Source: an uncultured Granulicatella sp. (GTDB lineage: Bacteria > Bacillota > Bacilli > Lactobacillales > Aerococcaceae). Taken from it: 11,184 nt of DNA. The notes under the pieces are model-generated. The model did not search any database, was not told where the DNA came from, and worked only from the letters and a program-made list of their open reading frames with translations. Every line of letters begins with the position of its first letter. Positions within the stretch are counted from its first letter, which is position 1. Position numbers and translations under genes: made by a program. The stretch lies in assembly GCA_947254045.1 (NCBI GenBank), contig CAMYBO010000029.1:1-11184 (forward strand), read 5' to 3'. This document shows, in pieces, positions 7,611 to 11,184 of the stretch.

Positions 7611-7907
7611 TTATCCTAATAATTCAATACCTTGTTTAAGAACTTCTTCTCCACGCATATTTTCAAAGTCTTCATCTGAAATTACGGCAACTGGAATATC
7701 AAGGTTTGCTTTTGCTTTTTCTTCAAGATAAGCTAATTGAGGTGATAAAAGTAGAACATCTACATTTTTTAAATTATTAACACCTGTAATTCCGACTGAG
7801 TAGAATGAATAATCTAATTTATCACGATAAATCACTTCATGAATTCTTTCTACTAACATACTTGTTGTTAAACCACCAACACAGGCTAAAATAATTGTTT
7901 TTGTCAT
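7611..7907 (-). CDS. Orphan lactose/cellobiose-type PTS EIIB
   Basis: A 98-residue protein of the size and pattern of the lactose/cellobiose IIB family. These have a Rossmann-like fold and accept phosphate from IIA on a cysteine in the P-loop just after the first strand. Here Cys9 lies in ILACVGGLTTSMLV, keeping the C-x-x-G-x-(S/T)-T-S-x-L-V pattern. The middle VDVLLLSPQLAYLEEK matches the family's SPQ segment, and DIPVAVISDEDF follows. It starts 13 bases after fucI behind a GGGG-rich site and is followed by IIA after four bases. The phosphorylation site is intact, so the pair should still relay phosphate, yet no IIC membrane protein is present. The sequence is somewhat divergent from typical IIB proteins. 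Confidence 0.83.
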   Translation of the reverse strand: MTKTIILACVGGLTTSMLVERIHEVIYRDKLDYSFYSVGITGVNNLKNVDVLLLSPQLAYLEEKAKANLDIPVAVISDEDFENMRGEEVLKQGIELLG

Positions 7908-7920
7908 ACTAATACCCCTT

Positions 7921-9687
7921 TTATTTATGAATTGGACCTAATAATTGGCAAGCACGATAATCAGCTGATTCTAAATCTTCTGTTCCGAATAATGACCAAT
8001 TTTTTGGTCTGAAAATATCTTCTTCAGGTACATTGTGCATATTTACTGGGATACGTAGCATAGAAGCTAATGTAATTAAATCTGCACCAATATGTCCATA
8101 AGAGATTGCACCGTGGTTAGCACCCCAGTTATTCATGACATCATATACAGACTTGAATGCGCCTTTACCTGTTAAGCGAGGAGCAAACCATGTTGTTGGC
8201 CAACCTGGATCTGTACGGTTATCTAATGTATCGTGAACTTCTTCTGGTAATTCTAATGTGTAACCTTCAGCAATTTGTAATACTGGTCCTACACCTTTTA
8301 ATAAGTTTAAGCGAACCATTGTTACAGGCATATTTCCTTTTGTTAAGAAGCGAGTTGAGTAACCACCACCACGGAAGTATTCTCTGTTCGCTGCTGGGAA
8401 ATCAGTATTTTCAAGCATTGCATCCACTTCAGCTTGAGATAGTTCCCAGAATGGTTTCATAACAGCTTCTCCATCACGAGTAGCTTGACCAGTTCCATCT
8501 AAAGTACAAGAACCTGAGTTAATTAAGTGTAAGAATCCATTTTCTGCATGACCTTCTAACTTATGTCCTGTTACACGTTCAACTGCTTCTGGGCTCCAAT
8601 AAGTACGAACGTCTGCGAAAATTTGAGGTGTATTTGTTAATAAGTAGTTGAATAACATTGATACACCGTTTAATGAATCATTTTCAGTTGCGAAAATGTA
8701 AGGACGACGGATACCATTCCAGTCAAATTGAGTATTTAAGAATGTCTCCATAAAGTCCCCATTAGGGAAGTGGTCTGTCCATTGACGTTGACCTTGGAAT
8801 CCACCTACTAAAGCATAGTGACCAACAGCTTCTTCTTCAAAACCTAGTTCAGCTAAGCGAGGGTTACCAATCATTAAGTCACGTCCAATCATGAACATTT
8901 TGATAACAAATTCCCATTGTTTATCTTTTTCTTCACGACTTAACACTAAATCTTCACGGTTATGGTCAAATCCTTCTTTAATATTTTCTTTAACCCAAGC
9001 AAGAGCACGTTCGAATTCTTCATGGTCATAAATACCACGGTCAATACGACGAGTAAATTCTGTCATATCTACTGATTCATTACGCATTCCTAAATATTCT
9101 TGGAAGAAATCAGGATTTACGATTGAACCACCAATACCCATTGATACGCTACCCATTGATAAGTAAGCTGTATCTCTCATTAATCCTGTTGCAAGAGCTG
9201 CTCTAGCATAACGTAAGATTTTTTCTTTTACATCTTCTGGAATTTCTGTAGTTGATGCTTCTTGAACATCTTTACCATAAATACCAAATGCTGGAATTCC
9301 TTTTTGAGCATGAGAAGCAAGAACTGCTGCTAAATATACAGCTCCTGGTCTTTCAGTTCCATTGAATCCCCAAATAGCATGTGGAATATCTGGCGACATA
9401 TCCATTGTTTCACTACCATAACACCAACATGGAGTTACTGTGATTGTTGCACAAACATTTGATTTTTTGAATAATTCATGTGAAGCTGCTGCTTCTGGTA
9501 CACGTCCAATTGTTGATGGTGAAATCACACATTCAACAGGTTGTCCATCCGGATACTTCAATGTTGACTCTAGCAAAGCTGCTACACTTTTGGCCATATT
9601 CATTGTTTGTACTTCTAAAGATTCGCGAACCCCTTGACGACGGCCATCGATCGTAGGACGAATCCCGATACGTGGATGTTGTATCAT
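7921..9687 (-). CDS. fucI: L-fucose isomerase FucI
   Basis: Manganese-dependent cytoplasmic aldose-ketose isomerase converting L-fucose to L-fuculose (it can also act on D-arabinose in relatives). The 588 residues align along nearly the whole length with E. coli FucI (591): IGIRPTIDGRRQGVRESLE at the start, TVTPCWCYGSETMDM, IWGFNGTERPGAVYLAA, ATENDSLNGV, FADVRTYWSPEA and WGANHGAISYGHIGAD. The metal and catalytic residues correspond to Glu335, Asp359 and His525. The start is set by AAGGAGG at 9697-9703. It is the first intact gene of the operon, and its ATG overlaps the TGA that ends the frame of the fucA remnant. Confidence 0.97.
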   Translation of the reverse strand: MIQHPRIGIRPTIDGRRQGVRESLEVQTMNMAKSVAALLESTLKYPDGQPVECVISPSTIGRVPEAAASHELFKKSNVCATITVTPCWCYGSETMDMSPDIPHAIWGFNGTERPGAVYLAAVLASHAQKGIPAFGIYGKDVQEASTTEIPEDVKEKILRYARAALATGLMRDTAYLSMGSVSMGIGGSIVNPDFFQEYLGMRNESVDMTEFTRRIDRGIYDHEEFERALAWVKENIKEGFDHNREDLVLSREEKDKQWEFVIKMFMIGRDLMIGNPRLAELGFEEEAVGHYALVGGFQGQRQWTDHFPNGDFMETFLNTQFDWNGIRRPYIFATENDSLNGVSMLFNYLLTNTPQIFADVRTYWSPEAVERVTGHKLEGHAENGFLHLINSGSCTLDGTGQATRDGEAVMKPFWELSQAEVDAMLENTDFPAANREYFRGGGYSTRFLTKGNMPVTMVRLNLLKGVGPVLQIAEGYTLELPEEVHDTLDNRTDPGWPTTWFAPRLTGKGAFKSVYDVMNNWGANHGAISYGHIGADLITLASMLRIPVNMHNVPEEDIFRPKNWSLFGTEDLESADYRACQLLGPIHK

Positions 9688-9962
9688 TTTTTCCTTCCTC
9701 CTTGTTTATACCTTTTGTCAGCATTCTTTAATCCATATCCTGAATGTCTGACTATTTTTTATAACTTCCTACCATTTAAAATATTTGTTTTAAGAATTAC
9801 ACCCTCCTTAATTTTATTGATACCTGTTGGCGTTACGATGATGGAATAATTATCAAATCGAATAGAGATATTTTAATCTGTTGTACAACTCTTGCTAATC
9901 ATACCTTTTAGCGTGAATATCACAAATTCGATTTTTTAAACTACTTGCTCATCAAATGTCAT
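9684..9962 (-). pseudogene. fucA: Decayed fucA (L-fuculose-1-phosphate aldolase): N-terminus joined to a C-terminal tail
   Basis: One minus-strand frame starting at ATG 9960-9962 reads MTFDEQVV, stop, KIEFVIFTLKGMISKSCTTD, stop, NISIRFDNYSIIVTPTGINK and so on to NGRKL, stop. It continues in the same frame as KIVRHSGYGLKN to a TGA overlapping the fucI start. This fits class II aldolases such as E. coli FucA (GTAGNVSVR, then LITPTGIPYEKL): TTD-stop-NISIR corresponds to GTxGNxSxR, and VTPTGI to ITPTGI. KIVRHSGYGLKN resembles the FucA C-terminus (KFKTYGL). About 90 codons remain of roughly 215, and the central zinc-binding histidines are absent. The AAAGAGG ribosome binding site at 9971-9977 and the promoter are still in place, so fucA was probably the first gene of the operon. 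The family match was made by eye; the C-terminal part is less certain than the N-terminal part. Confidence 0.8.
9717..9752. other. Imperfect hairpin just upstream of the fucI ribosome binding site
   Basis: GTCAGCATTC (9717-9726) pairs with GAATG-T-CTGAC (9742-9752) with one bulged base and a 15-base loop. It lies 13 bases upstream of the fucI ribosome binding site, within the fucA remnant. On the plus strand it is followed by TATTTTTT, so it could stop antisense transcription; in the operon message it could shape the 5' side of fucI. Its function is not established. Confidence 0.35.
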
Positions 9963-9988
9963 AATAGTATCCTCTTTTTCTTGATTTC

Positions 9989-10017
9989 ATCATACCAACA
10001 TTAGAAAGCGTATACAA
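9989..10017 (-). promoter_or_regulatory. Fucose operon promoter
   Basis: On the minus strand TTGTAT (10012-10017) and TATGAT (9989-9994) are 17 bases apart, with TGG before the -10 giving an extended -10 (TGnTATGAT). A start near 9982 would give a leader of about 20 bases to the old fucA ATG but about 295 bases to fucI. A second, weaker candidate lies inside the remnant: TTGTGA, 16 bases, then TATGAT at about 9898-9903. Confidence 0.65.
10003..10016. promoter_or_regulatory. Candidate cre site overlapping the fucose operon -35 box
   Basis: AGAAAGCGTATACA matches the cre consensus TGWAANCGNTNWCA at 12 of 14 positions and covers the -35 region of the operon promoter. CcpA bound here would block transcription when preferred sugars are available. 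Confidence 0.55.
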
Positions 10018-10021
10018 TAGA

Positions 10022-10035
10022 TGAAAGCGCTATTG
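10022..10035. promoter_or_regulatory. Second candidate cre site, between the divergent promoters
   Basis: TGAAAGCGCTATTG contains the perfect cre core TGAAAGCGCT and matches the 14-base consensus at 12 positions. It begins six bases after the first cre site and touches the -35 of the regulator promoter, so it may affect both directions. Confidence 0.55.
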
Positions 10036-10062
10036 GAATTTCGCCAAAATATGTGCTATAAT
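10033..10062 (+). promoter_or_regulatory. Promoter of the DeoR-family regulator
   Basis: TTGGAA (10033-10038) and a perfect TATAAT (10057-10062) are 18 bases apart, with TG at 10054-10055 giving an extended -10 (TGCTATAAT). Transcription would start near 10069, inside the repeated operator, which points to autoregulation. Confidence 0.7.
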
Positions 10063-10110
10063 TTGTTCAAAAGTGTTCATAATTGTTCATAATTGTTCAA
10101 GGTGTACTAT
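10061..10110. repeat. Tandem 10-base repeat with TGTTCA core, likely DeoR-family operator
   Basis: Four exact TGTTCA hexamers begin at 10064, 10074, 10084 and 10094, and a degenerate TGTACT begins at 10104. The 10-base spacing puts them on the same face of the helix. Neighbouring bases are also partly conserved (AATTGTTCAT, AATTGTTCAA). DeoR-family regulators commonly bind direct repeats spaced by about one helical turn. The array covers the regulator's -10 edge, start site and leader up to its ribosome binding site, and lies about 45 bases upstream of the operon's -35 box. Confidence 0.7.
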
Positions 10111-10126
10111 ATCAGGAGGGGTTATT

Positions 10127-10882
10127 ATGGTTTCTTATGAACGAATGTCCAAAATCCTAGATATTTTATCAAAGAGAAAAATGATATCTACGATTCAATT
10201 GGAATCTCTTATGTATTGTTCAACTTCAACCTTAAGGAGGGACTTAATTCAGTTAGAAAAAGATGGGAAGATTATTCGGACTCATGGGGAAGTCAGATTA
10301 GTCACAACTAATAATGTGGAATATACTTACGAAAGTCGAAAACAAGAAGAAACTTCAGGAAAAAAGCATATCGCCGAAACTGCTTCAACTTTTTTAACGG
10401 ATAATCAATCGATTTTTATTGATAGTTCATCAACAGCTGCAATGCTCGTTCCATATTTTGCAAACTTACAAAATTTACGTGTCATTACAAATGGACTAGA
10501 GATAGCTCGTCAATTAAATAATTATGATAATATAACGTTATTTTTCTGCGGTGGACATATTGATTACGGAACAAATTCTGCATTGGGAGATTTTGCCAAT
10601 CATTTTATTAATAATTTTCACGCTGATATTTGCTTTATGAGTTGTAGAGGATTAGATCGTTTTGGTGCTTATGAAGCTAACTATAATCAAGCTTTATTAA
10701 AGCAACAAATGATTGCCAATGCAGACCTTACGGTATTATTAGCAGATTCTTCAAAGTTTAATACGAGTCACTATTTTAAATTAGCTAATTACAATGTGAT
10801 TGACTATATTATTACAAATGAAGCACCTGTAGATTCATTCCAAGACACTGTTACTAAGGAATGCGAAATTCTTTGGTACTAG
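10127..10882 (+). CDS. DeoR-family transcriptional regulator of the fucose operon
   Basis: Predicted sugar-phosphate-responsive regulator of 251 residues, the usual DeoR length. The N-terminal winged helix-turn-helix spans about 3-60, with recognition helix STSTLRRDLIQLE and wing IIRTHGEVRLV. The C-terminal effector domain has IFIDSSSTA (Asp100), LRVITNGLEIA, FFCGGHID and LLADSSKFN. The start is the ATG at 10127, seven bases after AGGAGG at 10114-10119; an in-frame ATG at 10073 would lie inside the repeat operator and lacks a ribosome binding site. It is divergent from the fucose operon, as fucose regulators of the DeoR family often are (FucR in E. coli, FcsR in pneumococcus). The effector is probably fuculose-1-phosphate or fucose, by analogy. 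It has no PRD domain, so the operon's PTS proteins would not act on it by the usual PRD route. Confidence 0.88.
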   Translation: MVSYERMSKILDILSKRKMISTIQLESLMYCSTSTLRRDLIQLEKDGKIIRTHGEVRLVTTNNVEYTYESRKQEETSGKKHIAETASTFLTDNQSIFIDSSSTAAMLVPYFANLQNLRVITNGLEIARQLNNYDNITLFFCGGHIDYGTNSALGDFANHFINNFHADICFMSCRGLDRFGAYEANYNQALLKQQMIANADLTVLLADSSKFNTSHYFKLANYNVIDYIITNEAPVDSFQDTVTKECEILWY

Positions 10883-10909
10883 CTATTAAATCGTTATAAA
10901 AATCTTTGA

Positions 10910-10954
10910 CCTTTTTTGTATTTGGTTTTTCATCAAAGCAAAAAAGGATTTTTT
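10910..10954 (+). terminator. Intrinsic terminator of the regulator gene
   Basis: CCTTTTTTG (10910-10918) pairs perfectly with CAAAAAAGG (10939-10947) across a 20-base loop and is followed by A and six T residues. It lies 27 bases after the regulator stop. The stem is A/T-rich, so it may be only moderately strong. Confidence 0.6.
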
Positions 10955-10989
10955 AGTTCGCCGATTGTAAAATTAAGCTAGAAAAATAA

Positions 10990-11184
10990 ATTCAAAAAAA
11001 GAGTCAATAGGATACACTAAAACCAAATTAATCACGACAAAAATAAGGAGTGTTTCATATTGACTTACAACCATATTAGCATAGATGAATTAAATTGGAT
11101 AGAGGCTTATTGGGAAAGAGGAGAAAAAGTTCTAAGAAACACAAACATTTGTGACACGAACCAGTGTCAATACAACTTGTGGGA
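10990..11184 (+). mobile_element. Left end of an IS30-like insertion sequence (incomplete)
   Basis: The transposase start and its short AT-rich leader containing GAGTCAATAGGATACAC (11001-11017) look like the left end of an IS30-family element. The exact left inverted repeat and target duplication cannot be set because the right end is outside the window, so the left boundary given is approximate. Confidence 0.4.
11060..11184 (+). CDS. IS30-like transposase, N-terminal fragment (cut by window edge)
   Basis: The TTG at 11060 lies nine bases after AAGGAG and opens a frame of 41 codons to the window end. The first 24 residues, with TYNHISIDELNWIEAYWERG, resemble the N-terminal helix-turn-helix region of IS30-family transposases from Lactobacillales, which typically begin MTYxHLTxDELxxIExY. 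The following residues (VLRNTNICDTNQCQYNLW) fit the expected IAxxLxRSxxTIYNVV pattern poorly, keeping only the Q-x-x-YN part, so the copy may be divergent or frameshifted. The DDE catalytic domain is not in the window. Confidence 0.55.
   Translation, partial: MTYNHISIDELNWIEAYWERGEKVLRNTNICDTNQCQYNLW

Noticed and set aside
8157..8462. Plus-strand open frame of about 100 codons opposite fucI
   Set aside because: It is fully antisense to a well-conserved enzyme, has no ribosome binding site and a leucine-rich composition expected from the reverse complement of coding sequence. The other antisense frames opposite operon genes were dismissed for the same reasons.
9855..9934. A possible riboswitch-like fold: AAATCGAAT/ATTCGATTT arms enclosing GTGA-ATA-TCAC and the palindrome GTTGTACAAC
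   Set aside because: The arms are AT-rich, lie 62 bases apart and fall inside the fucA coding remnant. No known riboswitch motif is recognisable, so chance pairing is the simpler reading.
9936..9962. An 8-codon leader peptide (MTFDEQVV) with ribosome binding site upstream of fucI, suggesting attenuation control
   Set aside because: The frame continues past its stop as recognisable class II aldolase sequence, so it is better explained as the first codons of a broken fucA. No attenuator hairpin with a T-run follows on the minus strand.
10073..10126. An upstream in-frame ATG that would lengthen the DeoR-type regulator by 18 residues
   Set aside because: It lies within the repeated operator just after the predicted transcription start, has no ribosome binding site, and the extra residues are not typical of DeoR N-termini. 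The ATG at 10127 has a strong AGGAGG.
1..11184. CRISPR array, tRNA, rRNA or phage genes
   Set aside because: No regularly spaced repeats other than the 10-base operator array, no tRNA- or rRNA-like sequence and no phage-type proteins were seen.

Overview
The window comes from a low-GC Gram-positive bacterium, most likely a member of the Lactobacillales. The evidence is the AT-rich sequence, strong AGGAGG-type ribosome binding sites, cre-like catabolite-repression sites, PTS components, a lipobox-type sugar-binding lipoprotein and an IS30-like element. I cannot name the genus from sequence alone. Its core is an L-fucose utilisation locus: a roughly 9.5 kb operon on the minus strand (about 9,960 down to 444) and a divergent DeoR-family regulator on the plus strand (10,127-10,882).

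In transcription order the operon holds a decayed remnant of fucA, fucI (L-fucose isomerase), a lactose/cellobiose-type PTS IIB and IIA pair with no IIC, and a ribose-class (CUT2) ABC importer (ATPase, permease, binding lipoprotein). It ends with a RhaB-like FGGY sugar kinase acting as fucK by context, fucU (L-fucose mutarotase), fucO (lactaldehyde reductase) and a hairpin terminator. The expected flow is import of fucose by the ABC system, mutarotation by FucU, isomerisation to L-fuculose by FucI, phosphorylation by the kinase, aldol cleavage to DHAP and L-lactaldehyde, then reduction to 1,2-propanediol by FucO. The aldol-cleavage gene is the one that is broken here.

The 439 bases between fucI and the regulator are not an ordinary leader. 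One reading frame on the minus strand spells the N-terminus of a class II aldolase, interrupted by TAA codons, then what looks like the aldolase C-terminus, with the metal-binding centre missing. Its start codon still has a ribosome binding site and lies about 20 bases after a predicted promoter, so fucA was apparently once the first gene. The same interval holds two cre-like sites and, at the regulator's own promoter, four exact TGTTCA hexamers at 10-base spacing followed by a degenerate fifth, a likely DeoR-type operator.

Left flank (1-443): the start of a mannose-family PTS IIA gene running out of the window with a candidate promoter, cre site and inverted repeat; a start-less gene tail on the plus strand; and two hairpin terminators between that tail and fucO. 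Right flank (10,883-11,184): the regulator's terminator and the first 41 codons of an IS30-like transposase cut by the window edge. Gene remnants on the left and in the promoter region, with an IS-like element on the right, suggest a locus that has been rearranged.
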